From Amphritea atlantica (GTDB lineage Bacteria; Pseudomonadota; Gammaproteobacteria; Pseudomonadales; Balneatricaceae), in NCBI GenBank assembly GCA_024397875.1, contig CP073344.1, positions 4,083,001 to 4,147,000 of the forward strand: a stretch of 64,000 nucleotides of DNA, read 5' to 3'. This document shows positions 46,669-56,386 of this stretch, one piece after another (within the stretch, counting starts at the first letter, position 1; each line of letters opens with the position of its first letter). The notes under the pieces are model-generated. The model searched no databases, was not told the origin of the DNA, and saw nothing but the letters and a program-made list of their open reading frames with translations. The translations under genes and the position numbers were made by a program.

Positions 46669-48117
46669 ATGCACTACAAGGTAATCCTCCGGATCCTCGG
46701 CTTGTTGCTGATGATATTCAGCATCTCTATGCTGCCACCATTGGCAATCTCCTATGGGTACAATGATGGCACCCATATGGCCTTTGTCTCTGGTTTCACC
46801 ATCACTCTGCTAACCGGCTTCATTATCTGGTCACCGGTTTACCGGGTCAGGGCCGACCTGAGAAATCGGGATGGATTCCTGATCACCGTGCTTTTCTGGG
46901 TGGTACTGGGGCTGTTCGGGGCGATCCCCTTTATGCTGGCAGATGATCCGGGGCTTTCGTTTGTCGATGCTGTGTTTGAATCACTTTCCGGTCTGACCAC
47001 CACGGGTGCCACAGTGATAACCGGAATCGATGCGCTGCCAGAGTCGATTCTGTTCTACCGACAGCAACTGCAATGGCTCGGAGGCATGGGTATCATCGTT
47101 CTGGCGGTAGCCATTCTGCCGATGCTCGGAATCGGTGGTATGCAGCTTTATCGGGCCGAAACTCCCGGCCCCGTTAAAGACAGCAAACTCACTCCGCGTA
47201 TAACCGAAACGGCAAAAGCACTCTGGTACATCTATCTGTCGCTGACCGTCGTCTGCGCGCTGAGTTACTGGCTTGCCGGTATGACCCTGTTCGACGCAGT
47301 AGGCCACAGTTTCTCGACGGTGGCGATCGGAGGTTTCTCCACCCACGACGCCAGTATAGGCTATTTCGACAGCCCCCTCATCGAAGCGATCTGCACCTTC
47401 TTCATGATAATTTCTGCCATCAATTTTGGCCTGCATTTCTTCGCCTGGCGGCAGCGCACATTCAGCCACTACTTCCAGGACCCTGAGTTCAGGTTTTACC
47501 TGACCATTCTGTTCAGCATCTCCTGCCTGGCAGGCAGCGTACTCATCCTGACAGAAACCTATGCGCCCGGCGAGTCGATCCGCAAGGCGATATTTGAAGT
47601 TGTGTCCATCGCAACCACCACCGGATTTGCCACAGCGGACTTTGCACAATGGCCGGTCATGCTGCCATTTCTGCTGTTTGTTGCCGCGTTTGCCGGGGGC
47701 TGTGCCGGCTCAACCGGCGGTGGCATGAAGGTAATCCGCGTCCTGTTAATCCTGAAACAGGGTCACCGGGAGATAAAGCGACTGATCCACCCCAATGCCG
47801 TCATCCCCGTTAAACTGGGCAGGAAACCTATCTCTGACCGGATTCTGGAAGCGGTCTGGGGGTTTTTCTCGGTCTACCTGATCGTCTTTATTATTATGCT
47901 GATCATTCTTCTGGGAACCGGTCTCGATCAGGTAACCGCATGGTCGGCCGTTGGCGCCACACTCAACAACCTGGGCCCGGGCCTTGGCGATGTAAAAACC
48001 CATTATGGCGACCTGAACAGCACCGCCAAATGGGTGCTGACATTTGCCATGCTGCTGGGCCGGCTTGAGGTGTTTACACTGCTGGTTCTGTTCACCCCCG
48101 CTTTCTGGAAACGCTAG
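46669..48117 (+). CDS. trkH: Trk potassium channel subunit
   Basis: A 482-residue K+ translocating membrane protein. The repeated selectivity-filter loops are recognisable: SGLTTTGATV, STVAIGGFSTH, ATTTGFATADF and NLGPGLG. It forms the channel gated by TrkA. It is the last gene before a strong terminator. Confidence 0.95.
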   Translation: MHYKVILRILGLLLMIFSISMLPPLAISYGYNDGTHMAFVSGFTITLLTGFIIWSPVYRVRADLRNRDGFLITVLFWVVLGLFGAIPFMLADDPGLSFVDAVFESLSGLTTTGATVITGIDALPESILFYRQQLQWLGGMGIIVLAVAILPMLGIGGMQLYRAETPGPVKDSKLTPRITETAKALWYIYLSLTVVCALSYWLAGMTLFDAVGHSFSTVAIGGFSTHDASIGYFDSPLIEAICTFFMIISAINFGLHFFAWRQRTFSHYFQDPEFRFYLTILFSISCLAGSVLILTETYAPGESIRKAIFEVVSIATTTGFATADFAQWPVMLPFLLFVAAFAGGCAGSTGGGMKVIRVLLILKQGHREIKRLIHPNAVIPVKLGRKPISDRILEAVWGFFSVYLIVFIIMLIILLGTGLDQVTAWSAVGATLNNLGPGLGDVKTHYGDLNSTAKWVLTFAMLLGRLEVFTLLVLFTPAFWKR

Positions 48118-48125
48118 AAAAGAAA

Positions 48126-48148
48126 AAAGGGCGCAAGCCCTTTTTTTT
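48126..48148. terminator. Bidirectional terminator after trkH
   Basis: Stem aaagggc / gcccttt (48126-48132 with 48137-48143), loop gcaa, eight Ts to the right and an A-run to the left. It serves trkH and the convergent acyltransferase gene. Confidence 0.92.
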
Positions 48149-48155
48149 CGTCTGT

Positions 48156-49043
48156 TTAGTACATCCGGCCACCATCTGGCCGGTGCTGAAATCGTTTATA
48201 TTCCCACTGATACTGCTCCGGAATCTGTCGCACACAGTACTCGACCTCTGAGTTCATAGCGGTAGCCGAGCGCAACAGATCTTTCTCGTTGATCTGTTCC
48301 GGGGTTTTATGAAAGTAGATTTCAAACCCCTCAGCACCCGGCAGGCGCTTAGCATACGCCGAGACCACAATCGCTCCGGTTTGCGCTGCCAGTTGCGGCA
48401 GCAACTTCATGGTATATGCTTCCTGTCCGAAGAAGGGGACGAAAACCCCGCTACCACTATCGGCCTCCTGATCCGGCAGAATCCCCAGCACTTCACCGGC
48501 CTTCAAAGACTTCATCGCCATACGCACGCCCTTAACATTGGCCGGCGCCAGCTTCGCACCCAACCGGGCTCTTTTTTTTCTGATCAGCCGATCCATCAAT
48601 TCAATCTTCGGTGGGCGATACATCGATGTGAGTGTATAGCGGGTACTCAGATATAGCCCCAACACCTCCCAGTTACCCAGATGAGGGCCGATCACAATCA
48701 CCCCACGGCCCTGCCTCAGAGCCTCCTCCATGACCTCCTCGCCGCACACCCGGGTTACCTTTGCCATCACCCGCTCAGGCTTCCACAGCCAGCTCATACC
48801 CAACTCACCTGCCATCTTGCCAGTTTCGATCAGACTGGCTTTCGTTAGCTCGGCTTTGTCCTCGGCCGTTAACTCAGGAAAACAAAAATCGATATTCATC
48901 CGGGTAATCTGGTAGGCCTTACCTCTCTTGTTATAGGCACGCATTGCAAACCAGACACCTAACTTCTGCGCCAGAGACAGAGGAAGCAGTGCAAGCAACC
49001 AGAGAACCGATACAGACAACCAGCCTTTAAGATGTTTCACGTG
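48156..49043 (-). CDS. Lipid A acyltransferase, HtrB/LpxL-like
   Basis: A 295-residue inner-membrane enzyme that adds a secondary acyl chain to lipid A. The LABLAT/LpxL signature is visible: a single N-terminal membrane anchor (LLALLPLSLAQKLG), the catalytic HLGNWE (His near 126) and the DQEADSGSG motif. I choose GTG 49043, giving VKHLKGWLSV, because its length matches the P. aeruginosa homolog next to glyQ; a longer frame to 49112 adds an unlikely N-terminus. The start codon lies inside a parS-like palindrome. Confidence 0.87.
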   Translation of the reverse strand, partial: HVKHLKGWLSVSVLWLLALLPLSLAQKLGVWFAMRAYNKRGKAYQITRMNIDFCFPELTAEDKAELTKASLIETGKMAGELGMSWLWKPERVMAKVTRVCGEEVMEEALRQGRGVIVIGPHLGNWEVLGLYLSTRYTLTSMYRPPKIELMDRLIRKKRARLGAKLAPANVKGVRMAMKSLKAGEVLGILPDQEADSGSGVFVPFFGQEAYTMKLLPQLAAQTGAIVVSAYAKRLPGAEGFEIYFHKTPEQINEKDLLRSATAMNSEVEYCVRQIPEQYQWEYKRFQHRPDGGRMY

Positions 49044-49047
49044 GAAC
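49034..49047. other. parS-like ParB-binding site overlapping the acyltransferase start
   Basis: GTTTCACGTGGAAC differs from the perfect palindrome GTTCCACGTGGAAC at one position and has the central CACGTG. Its complement, GTTCCACGTGAAAC, also fits the broader parS consensus. The GTG start codon of the acyltransferase gene is within it. Confidence 0.75.
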
Positions 49048-49140
49048 CTTTTATATTGCGAAATGATAACAACAACAAAAACACAGGAGGAATTATATAA
49101 TGCAGTATCCATATATAACTAACAGAAGGCGAAAATAGAG

Positions 49141-49587
49141 ATGAAATACACCGCATACCTCTCAGGTGAGATTCATACAGAATGGCGCGAGATGATCAAA
49201 AGCGCTATAGCCAAAAACAATCTTCCCATAGAAATACTGACACCGAATACCGACCATGAAAGCAGCGACGAGTGCGGTACGAATATTCTCGGGGCAGAGG
49301 ACAACCCGTTCTGGAAAGACCATAAAGCAGCCAAACTAAACAGCATCAGACACATGACAGCCCTCAAAAGAGCGGATATCGTCATCGTACGGTTTGGTGA
49401 CAAATACAAGCAGTGGAACGCTGCTTTTGATGCAGGCATAGCCACAGCGCTGGGAAAATCCCTGATTATAGAACACGCCGAAGAACTGACTCACCCACTA
49501 AAAGAGATTGATGCTGCGGCAATGGCCGTGGCGCAAAATACCGGACAGGTGATTGAGATTTTAGAGTACCTGTGCAAAGACTACTAA
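49141..49587 (+). CDS. YtoQ-family protein
   Basis: A 148-residue soluble protein. It matches the YtoQ family (YTAYLSGEIHTEWREMI, NPFWKDHKAAKLNSIRHM, ADIVIVRFGDKYKQWNAAFDAG), which has a fold like nucleoside deoxyribosyltransferases. No function is established. It lies between the divergent acyltransferase gene and glyQ. Confidence 0.88.
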   Translation: MKYTAYLSGEIHTEWREMIKSAIAKNNLPIEILTPNTDHESSDECGTNILGAEDNPFWKDHKAAKLNSIRHMTALKRADIVIVRFGDKYKQWNAAFDAGIATALGKSLIIEHAEELTHPLKEIDAAAMAVAQNTGQVIEILEYLCKDY

Positions 49588-49658
49588 ATTGAGCCAAAAG
49601 GAGCCGAAAAAACAGCGCTTATCGACTAACCGGACACTCTAACTATCTGGAATTCGTG

Positions 49659-49664
49659 TATAAT
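49659..49664 (+). promoter_or_regulatory. Candidate -10 element for glyQS
   Basis: TATAAT about 30 bases before the glyQ start. No matching -35 hexamer is found at 16-18 bp, so this is tentative. Confidence 0.4.
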
Positions 49665-49695
49665 TTCGCTCTATTTTTGTACAAACAGATTCGAA

Positions 49696-50670
49696 ATGGT
49701 GATCTCAGTGACAGATAAAGCGAGACCGGATGCAAGCACTTTTCAAGGGCTGATCCTGGCACTGCAAGAATATTGGTCAGAGCAGGGCTGTGTAATAGTG
49801 CAACCACTGGATATGGAAGTCGGCGCAGGCACCTTCCATCCAGCAACTTTTCTGCGCGCTATCGGTCCCGAAACCTGGAACTCCGCATACGTGCAACCAA
49901 GCCGTCGTCCCACCGATGGCCGGTACGGAGAGAACCCGAACCGACTACAGCATTACTACCAGTTCCAGGTAGTCATGAAGCCTTCACCAGCCAACTTCCA
50001 GGAACTCTACCTGGGCTCGCTCGAACGAATGGGCCTGGACCTGAACGTACACGACGTACGTTTCGTAGAGGACAACTGGGAGTCACCGACGCTGGGCGCA
50101 TGGGGCCTCGGCTGGGAAGTATGGCTGAATGGCATGGAGGTGACTCAGTTCACCTATTTCCAGCAGGCCGGCGGCATCGAATGCTACCCGGTTACCGGCG
50201 AAATCACCTACGGCCTTGAGCGTATTGCGATGTACCTGCAGGACGTTGAGAGTGTTTATGACCTGGTGTGGACCTACAACCCTGACGGCAGCCCGGTCAC
50301 TTACCGCGATGTCTTCCATCAGAACGAAGTAGAGCAGTCCACTTACAACTTTGAGCACGCAGACGTACCCCAGCTGTTCAAAAACTTTGACCACCACGAG
50401 GCGGAATGCAACAAGCTGCTGGCACTGGATGTACCGCTGCCTCTACCTGCCTATGAGCAGGTACTGAAGGCCTCCCACACATTCAACTTGCTGGATGCAC
50501 GCCACGCAATCTCAGTGACTGAGCGTCAGAGATACATTCTGCGTGTCCGGACCCTGGCTCGTGAAGTCGCACAAGCGTACTTCAACACCCGTAAGGGACT
50601 GGGTTTCCCATTAGCCGAAGAGAGCATCCGCAACGAAGTTTTAGCCGCCTGCGAAGAGGAGAGCAAGTAA
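49696..50670 (+). CDS. glyQ: Glycyl-tRNA synthetase alpha subunit
   Basis: A 324-residue class II aminoacyl-tRNA synthetase subunit of the bacterial alpha2beta2 type. Family marks are [59 protein letters not shown] and the adjacent motif 2 region. GTG 49708 is a possible alternate start. Its stop overlaps the glyS start. Confidence 0.97.
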   Translation: MVISVTDKARPDASTFQGLILALQEYWSEQGCVIVQPLDMEVGAGTFHPATFLRAIGPETWNSAYVQPSRRPTDGRYGENPNRLQHYYQFQVVMKPSPANFQELYLGSLERMGLDLNVHDVRFVEDNWESPTLGAWGLGWEVWLNGMEVTQFTYFQQAGGIECYPVTGEITYGLERIAMYLQDVESVYDLVWTYNPDGSPVTYRDVFHQNEVEQSTYNFEHADVPQLFKNFDHHEAECNKLLALDVPLPLPAYEQVLKASHTFNLLDARHAISVTERQRYILRVRTLAREVAQAYFNTRKGLGFPLAEESIRNEVLAACEEESK

Positions 50671-52757
50671 TGACCGATGTTAACCGTCAGGATTTTCTCT
50701 TCGAACTCGGTACAGAAGAGCTGCCACCGAAAGCACTAAAAACACTATCCAAGGCACTTGAAAACGAAGTGGTCTCAGGTATCAAAGAGCTGTTTGGCAA
50801 ACAAGCCGAAGCGCTATTTGCCGAAACCACTGTTAGCTCATACGCAGCACCTCGCCGCCTTGCACTGCTGATCAGCAACCTTGCCGACGAAGTCCCAGGC
50901 AGCACATTTATGATGCAGGGACCTCCAGCGCGGATCGCCTATGACGAGCAGGGCAACCCGTCAAAGGCACTGGAAGGCTTTGCACGCAAGTGCGGCACCA
51001 CCATAGACAGCCTGCAAGAAATTGACGGAAAGATGAGCTTCAGCCAGTCCGTACCCGCCAAAGCGATTGCTGACGAGCTGCCTGCCATTATCGAAACTGC
51101 TCTCAGCAAGCTGCCAATTCCAAAGCGGATGCGCTGGGGCGCCTCCCGCACTGAATTTGTTCGCCCGGTTAAATGGGTCGTCATGCTCATGGGAGATCAG
51201 GTGATCGAGTGCGAGATTCTCGGTCTGAAAGCCGGCCGCGACACCCGCGGCCATCGCTTCCACTACAACCACGATATCACTCTCAACCAGGCAAATGAAT
51301 ACCTGGAAAACCTCGAAAGCGTTGGCTATGTCATCGCCGACTTTGAGGAGCGCCGGGAAAAAATCCGTGCCCAGGTTGAAGCAGAAGGCGCGGCAATTAA
51401 CGGCATCGCTCAGATCGATGAAGAGCTGCTGGACGAAGTGACCGCCCTCAACGAATGGCCTGTCGCACTGACCGGACGTTTCGATGATCGCTTCCTGGAG
51501 GTGCCGTCAGAGGCCCTGATCTCTTCAATGAAAGAGCATCAGAAATACTTTCATGTGCGCGACAGCAATGGCCAGCTGATGCCATTCTTCATCACCATCG
51601 CCAACATCGAATCAACCGATCCGGCACAGGTGATTGCCGGGAACGAAAAGGTCATTCGCCCACGCCTGGCCGATGCCGCGTTCTTCTTTGAGACCGACAA
51701 GAAGCGCACCCTTGAGTCCCGTATCGATGACCTTAAAAACATCGTCTTCCAAAAAGAACTGGGTACGCTGCATGACAAAGCCGTCCGCGTCGCTGCGCTG
51801 GCGAGACACATTGCACAGCGACTGGATCAGGATCAGGACAAGGCAGAGCGTGCAGCGATGCTCGCCAAGACCGACCTGATGACCGATATGGTGTTCGAGT
51901 TCCCCGACCTTCAGGGCCTGATGGGATACCACTATGCACTGCATGACGGAGAGGACGAAGGCGTTGCTCTGGCACAGAATGAGCAATATATGCCACGCTT
52001 TGCCGGCGATGAACTGCCGCAAAGCGAACCTGGCATCGCCGTTGCCCTGGCCGATCGACTGGACACACTGACCGGCCTGTTCGGTATCAACCAGCCACCC
52101 ACCGGCTCCAAAGACCCGTTTGCACTGCGCCGCGCATCCCTGGGCGTTTTGCGAATCATCGTTGAGCAGCGCCTCAATCTGGATCTGGAAGACCTGATCC
52201 AGGTTGCCGCCAACAACTACGCCGTCCTGCCGGCTAAAGACGGTCTGGTAGCCCGTATCACTGACTTTATGCTGGAGCGTTTCCGCGCCTGGTATGACGA
52301 CGAGGGCATCGCTGTCGAGGTCTACCTGGCTGTGCACGCACTCCGCCCAACTAAGCCGCTTGAGTTCAATCAGCGGGTACAGGCCGTAAGCCACTTCCGC
52401 ACTTTGGAGGAGGCCGGAGCGCTGGCGGCAGCGAACAAGCGAGTCGCTAACATCCTCAGCAAGCAGGAAGGCAGCATCGCCAGCAGCGTATCTGAATCAC
52501 TGTTGCAGGAAGAGGCTGAGAAAGACCTGGCTAAAGCGGTAGCAGACAAAAACACTCAGCTGAAGCCGTTGATCGCGCTGGGTGATTTTAAAGCAGTGCT
52601 TGAGCAACTCGCTGAGCTGCGTCCGGTGGTCGATAAGTTCTTCGATGAGGTGATGGTAATGGCCGATGACGAAGCGATCCGAAACAATCGCCTTGCGCTT
52701 CTCAGCCAGCTTCGCAACCTGTTCCTGGGCGTGGCAGACATCTCAGCATTGAGTTAA
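50670..52757 (+). CDS. glyS: Glycyl-tRNA synthetase beta subunit
   Basis: A 695-residue tRNA-binding subunit with the N-terminal [15 protein letters not shown] typical of GlyS, a central HD-like region and a C-terminal anticodon-binding domain. It is one of the standard lengths (about 690). A terminator follows. Confidence 0.97.
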   Translation: MTDVNRQDFLFELGTEELPPKALKTLSKALENEVVSGIKELFGKQAEALFAETTVSSYAAPRRLALLISNLADEVPGSTFMMQGPPARIAYDEQGNPSKALEGFARKCGTTIDSLQEIDGKMSFSQSVPAKAIADELPAIIETALSKLPIPKRMRWGASRTEFVRPVKWVVMLMGDQVIECEILGLKAGRDTRGHRFHYNHDITLNQANEYLENLESVGYVIADFEERREKIRAQVEAEGAAINGIAQIDEELLDEVTALNEWPVALTGRFDDRFLEVPSEALISSMKEHQKYFHVRDSNGQLMPFFITIANIESTDPAQVIAGNEKVIRPRLADAAFFFETDKKRTLESRIDDLKNIVFQKELGTLHDKAVRVAALARHIAQRLDQDQDKAERAAMLAKTDLMTDMVFEFPDLQGLMGYHYALHDGEDEGVALAQNEQYMPRFAGDELPQSEPGIAVALADRLDTLTGLFGINQPPTGSKDPFALRRASLGVLRIIVEQRLNLDLEDLIQVAANNYAVLPAKDGLVARITDFMLERFRAWYDDEGIAVEVYLAVHALRPTKPLEFNQRVQAVSHFRTLEEAGALAAANKRVANILSKQEGSIASSVSESLLQEEAEKDLAKAVADKNTQLKPLIALGDFKAVLEQLAELRPVVDKFFDEVMVMADDEAIRNNRLALLSQLRNLFLGVADISALS

Positions 52758-52780
52758 GATTTCAGCCATTAAACTGACCA

Positions 52781-52810
52781 AAAAAGCCGGTTATCAAACC
52801 GGCTTTTTTA
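52781..52810 (+). terminator. Intrinsic terminator after glyS
   Basis: Stem aagccggtt / aaccggctt (52784-52792 with 52797-52805), a 4-nt loop and a T-run; flanking A/T runs make it potentially bidirectional. Confidence 0.92.
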
Positions 52811-52869
52811 TCCCTGAATTTTGATTTTATACTGCAATCCTGTAACCAATCAGGCCATAGAAGGTAGTG

Positions 52870-53424
52870 ATGAAACTGGTAATTCTCGATCGTGACGGCG
52901 TTATCAACTACGACTCCGATAACTACATCAAAACCGTTGATGAGTGGCAACCGCTGCCAGGCAGCATGGCAGCTATTGCCCGATTAACGAAAGCCGGCTT
53001 CGATATTTGCGTGGCGACTAATCAGTCTGGCCTGGCCAGAGGCTACTTCGATCTGACGACCCTGAATCAGATGCATCGAAAAATGACCTCACTGGCAGAG
53101 GAGCAGGGCGGGCGCATCGAGAAAATTGAGTACTGCCCTCATTCACCGGATGATCACTGTTACTGCCGCAAACCGCAACCAGGTCTCTACCAGCACATTC
53201 TCAGCTGCTATCCGGATATCGATCCCGGCAAGGTATTTGTGGTGGGTGATTCTTTGCGCGATCTTGAAGCGGCGATAACTGCAGGCTGTCCGCCCATTCT
53301 GGTCAGAACAGGAAAGGGGGAGCGCACGATAGCCAAAGGAGGACTGCCTGAGAACACAGTCATTGTTGATGACCTTGAAGCCGCAGCACAGTATATTATC
53401 TATCATCAACACAGTACCAACTAA
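52870..53424 (+). CDS. gmhB: D-glycero-beta-D-manno-heptose 1,7-bisphosphate 7-phosphatase
   Basis: A 184-residue HAD-family phosphatase of LPS heptose synthesis. The nucleophile motif LDRDGVINYDSD is near residue 7 and the Cys/His zinc loop reads CPHSPDDHCYC. Motif III/IV (VVGDSLRDLEAA) is present. The ATG at 52870 (gaagg site) is preferred over a GTG one codon before. It follows glyS as in Pseudomonas. Confidence 0.95.
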   Translation: MKLVILDRDGVINYDSDNYIKTVDEWQPLPGSMAAIARLTKAGFDICVATNQSGLARGYFDLTTLNQMHRKMTSLAEEQGGRIEKIEYCPHSPDDHCYCRKPQPGLYQHILSCYPDIDPGKVFVVGDSLRDLEAAITAGCPPILVRTGKGERTIAKGGLPENTVIVDDLEAAAQYIIYHQHSTN

Positions 53425-53430
53425 GTAAAG

Positions 53431-53444
53431 GTTCCACGTGGAAC
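53431..53444. other. parS site (perfect ParB palindrome)
   Basis: GTTCCACGTGGAAC is a perfect 14-bp palindrome identical to the core parS of Pseudomonas. It is the sequence bound by chromosomal ParB, normally found near oriC. It lies between gmhB and the next small gene. Confidence 0.9.
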
Positions 53445-53452
53445 ACTGACCC

Positions 53453-53731
53453 ATGATAACCAAGCCTGACACTCCAATAGCGATGCGAAAGCTGATAGCA
53501 GACATTCGATCAGCTATTCCATTCGACACGCCACAAGAAAAGCTTTGCAATGGCCCCTGCACCGGATGCGCCAAGAAGTTACTTGATTATCTGGATATGC
53601 AGCTGGAGGAGAAAGAGTCGGAGATCAATGCCGGGATTATCCCAAACCTGGGTGAGCTGAATCGGTTAAAGAAAAGCGCCATGAAAATTCATGCTACGCT
53701 GATCAAAAACGGCCTCATAAAGAACGAATAA
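53453..53731 (+). CDS. Small conserved protein with Cys cluster
   Basis: A 92-residue soluble protein. The CNGPCTGC motif (residues about 32-39) could bind metal, and the rest is predicted helical (LLDYLDMQLEEKESEI). It begins nine bases after the parS palindrome. I do not assign a function; similar small proteins occur beside gmhB or glyS in related bacteria as far as I recall. Confidence 0.65.
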   Translation: MITKPDTPIAMRKLIADIRSAIPFDTPQEKLCNGPCTGCAKKLLDYLDMQLEEKESEINAGIIPNLGELNRLKKSAMKIHATLIKNGLIKNE

Positions 53732-53781
53732 ACCGGGCGAGTATACGTTAGCTACTGACAAGAAGATCTGTAGCGCAATAG

Positions 53782-54594
53782 TCAGATATACAGTGCCCGA
53801 AAGTGCCAGTCTTTAGCCCCCATCTCGTTACGGATCATCGCCTTGATCGACGGCTCTATCTCATCAGAATCCTGCGCATATAATCCGCAGAGGGACAACG
53901 CTCGCTGCTTATCAACCGACCGTCCCAGATACTCATACACAACCCGGGCACAGCAGGGCATCCGTTCACCACTACCGGATACGCCAAGTTTAAGCCCACT
54001 CAATCGCGATACCCGGTTCTTAAAGGAAGGAAACAAAATGGTCTGGGTCATCTCATTACCCGTGAGTGATTCATAATCCACCATGAAAATACGGTCGGTC
54101 AGAAAACTGGCGATGCCGAGATAAACCCCATGAAAGACCTTGTCGCCAGGATGCTCACGCAGGCGCTCGGTGCGTTGATAGCAGACCCGATCGTCGCGCC
54201 GCTCAATACAGATCAGCGTTCTCAGAATCCGGCCGGGATAGGCCATCGACTGATAGTATTCAAAGTAGTACCCCAGGTATTTGTCCAGGCTGGCCGCGCC
54301 TCGCTGCAGCCGATCCAGATGTTCTGACTCAAGCTGCTCAGACGCCTCAGCAACCTGAGGGCGGGGACGTACTTTGATCAGACGCTCAAACTGCTCATGA
54401 GGCATGAGAATCTCGTGTTCTTCAACACCAAAGAAATCACAAAAGCGCAGCAGCGTATGAGCAGAGGGTTTGTATCGGCCACTGAGGTAACGATTAAACT
54501 GAGGCCGGTTAATATCGAGCCGCCGGCACACTTCCGCTATCGATTTGTAATAGCTGCACAGCAGCCTGAGATTACTGGCAAAGTCCTGATGCAT
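53782..54594 (-). CDS. XRE-family transcriptional regulator with C-terminal sensory domain
   Basis: A 270-residue protein. The start at 54594 (MHQDFASNLRLLC) has a cagga-type site nearby. The N-terminal helix-turn-helix is AEVCRRLDINRPQFNRYLSGRYKPS. The C-terminal 170 residues have no domain I recognise; distinctive segments are LDKYLGYYFEYYQSMAYPGRILRTL and SRLSGLKLGVSGSG. It is divergent from the AGCS transporter gene, so it may control that operon. Confidence 0.83.
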   Translation of the reverse strand: MHQDFASNLRLLCSYYKSIAEVCRRLDINRPQFNRYLSGRYKPSAHTLLRFCDFFGVEEHEILMPHEQFERLIKVRPRPQVAEASEQLESEHLDRLQRGAASLDKYLGYYFEYYQSMAYPGRILRTLICIERRDDRVCYQRTERLREHPGDKVFHGVYLGIASFLTDRIFMVDYESLTGNEMTQTILFPSFKNRVSRLSGLKLGVSGSGERMPCCARVVYEYLGRSVDKQRALSLCGLYAQDSDEIEPSIKAMIRNEMGAKDWHFRALYI

Positions 54595-54680
54595 GCAGAT
54601 CCTGCTCCACTTAACAACGCCCGGGAACTTCATTCTAAAGGGGAAGCTGTACCGGATGCAAAGCAATTGATGGCGCAGTT

Positions 54681-54699
54681 TAGCGCAGTGAGTGCGCTA
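54681..54699. promoter_or_regulatory. Operator-like palindrome between the XRE and AGCS genes
   Basis: TAGCGCA (54681-54687) and TGCGCTA (54693-54699) are perfect 7-bp inverted arms around a 5-bp spacer, 87 bp from the XRE start. A good candidate site for the divergent regulator. Confidence 0.5.
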
Positions 54700-54814
54700 T
54701 CTGACACCAATATGCACTAAAGCATCAAATGTTCTGCGCCCCCTGAAGCTGATTAAATATTCGTCTCAACCACAAAAATAATAGCGACCCGTGGTCGCAA
54801 ATGGAGACTGTCTT

Positions 54815-56287
54815 ATGTTGGAATTTCTCAACGATCTGCTCTGGGGAAAAGTTCTGATTGGTGTGCTTATCTCTCTGGGCCTCTGGTTCACGATTGCATC
54901 ACGGTTTGTGCAGTTCCGCTACTTTGGTCAGATGTTCAAAATTTTTAGCGGCAAACAGCTTTTCAAACATGAACAGCAGGGCCACCTGAGTTCATTTCAA
55001 GCACTGCTACTCTCCGTTGCCGGACGGGTGGGGGGAGGTAATATAGCCGGTGTTGCGGTTGCCATTACATTGGGTGGACCGGGTGCCATCTTCTGGATGT
55101 GGGTCATCGGTCTGATGGGCATGGCGACCAGTTACTTCGAATGTACCCTGGCACAAACCTTCAAAAAAGCAGAGCCGGATGGCACCTATCGGGGTGGCCC
55201 CGCATACTACATCCGTCGCGGACTGGGTAAAAAATGGCAATGGCTGGCTGCGCTCTATTCGGTTTTGCTGCTGGTAACATTTGGCTTCGGCTTCACCGCG
55301 ATGCAGTCTTACTCGGTTGCCACCTCATTTGAGGATGCCTTTGGTATCCCAACCTACTACACCGGAATCGCACTGGCGCTGATTGTCGGCCTGATCATCT
55401 TTGGCGGTGTAAAGCGCATCGCTAAAGTATCCGAAGTTCTGGTTCCGGTCATGGCGCTGGGCTACCTCGGCATCACACTGGTGGTACTGGGCCTGAACAT
55501 CGAGCGTATTCCCGACGTTATCGTGCTGATTGTGAATAGCGCCTTTGGCCTGAATCCAGCCATTGGTGGTGGCATCGGTGCAGCCATTCTGATGGGCGTC
55601 AAACGCGGCCTGTTCTCCAACGAGGCGGGGCTCGGCAGCGCACCTAACGTTGCCGCGGTTGCCTATGTTCCACACCCGGCTAATCAGGGTATCGTGCAGG
55701 CGTTCTCCGTATTTATCGACACCCTGATTCTGTGCTCCTGTACCGCATTCATCATTCTGCTGAGTGGCATCTATGATCCTGCCACTATTGCCGGGCAGGG
55801 CGGTGTTGCGCTCACTCAGTCCGCACTGGCCGATCATGTTGGCGAATGGGGCCGGATGTTCGTCAGTATTGCCCTGCTGCTGTTCGGATTCAGCACCATT
55901 CTTTACAACTATTATCTGGGCGAAAACAGCCTGAACTTCTTCAGTGAAGAGAACCAGAATCTGTTTAATACCTTCCGGGTCGCGATCATCTGCCTGTGCT
56001 GCTGGGGTGCCATTATGGATCTGGGCACAGTATTCGCCTTTGCTGATATCACCATGGGCTTCCTGGCACTGGCAAATCTGCTGGCGCTGGCACTACTGTT
56101 CAAGACCGGTCTGCGGGTGATGCGTGATTACGAGCAACAACGCAAAGATGGCATCGAAACACCTATTTTCGACCCGGAGAAATTCAGCGATCTGAATATT
56201 GATCCGGCTGCCTGGGATCAGCTACCGACGCAACAGGACGCAGCCGATCAGTATGCCGCCAACGACACAGCTAAGGCGACCTCCTGA
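54815..56287 (+). CDS. AGCS-family sodium/amino-acid symporter
   Basis: A 490-residue transporter of the alanine/glycine:cation symporter family. The start at 54815 has a ggag site. About 11 membrane segments, with family marks GNIAGVAVAITLGGPGAIFWMWV, GGPAYYIRRGLG and KRGLFSNEAGLGSAPN. It uses the sodium gradient to import small neutral amino acids. It is upstream of aspA and ansA on the same strand, so Asn or Asp may be a substrate, but this is inferred. Confidence 0.9.
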   Translation: MLEFLNDLLWGKVLIGVLISLGLWFTIASRFVQFRYFGQMFKIFSGKQLFKHEQQGHLSSFQALLLSVAGRVGGGNIAGVAVAITLGGPGAIFWMWVIGLMGMATSYFECTLAQTFKKAEPDGTYRGGPAYYIRRGLGKKWQWLAALYSVLLLVTFGFGFTAMQSYSVATSFEDAFGIPTYYTGIALALIVGLIIFGGVKRIAKVSEVLVPVMALGYLGITLVVLGLNIERIPDVIVLIVNSAFGLNPAIGGGIGAAILMGVKRGLFSNEAGLGSAPNVAAVAYVPHPANQGIVQAFSVFIDTLILCSCTAFIILLSGIYDPATIAGQGGVALTQSALADHVGEWGRMFVSIALLLFGFSTILYNYYLGENSLNFFSEENQNLFNTFRVAIICLCCWGAIMDLGTVFAFADITMGFLALANLLALALLFKTGLRVMRDYEQQRKDGIETPIFDPEKFSDLNIDPAAWDQLPTQQDAADQYAANDTAKATS

Positions 56288-56386
56288 TATTAACGAACTC
56301 CCGCCGGTAACTATGGTTACCGGCGGACACTCATAACCTAAATGGTAACGGGCCGAGATGCCCAACCTCTGATGGAAACCTGAAAA

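Noticed and set aside
54595..54814. Glycine riboswitch before the AGCS symporter
   Set aside because: No glycine aptamer core could be seen; only a simple palindrome.
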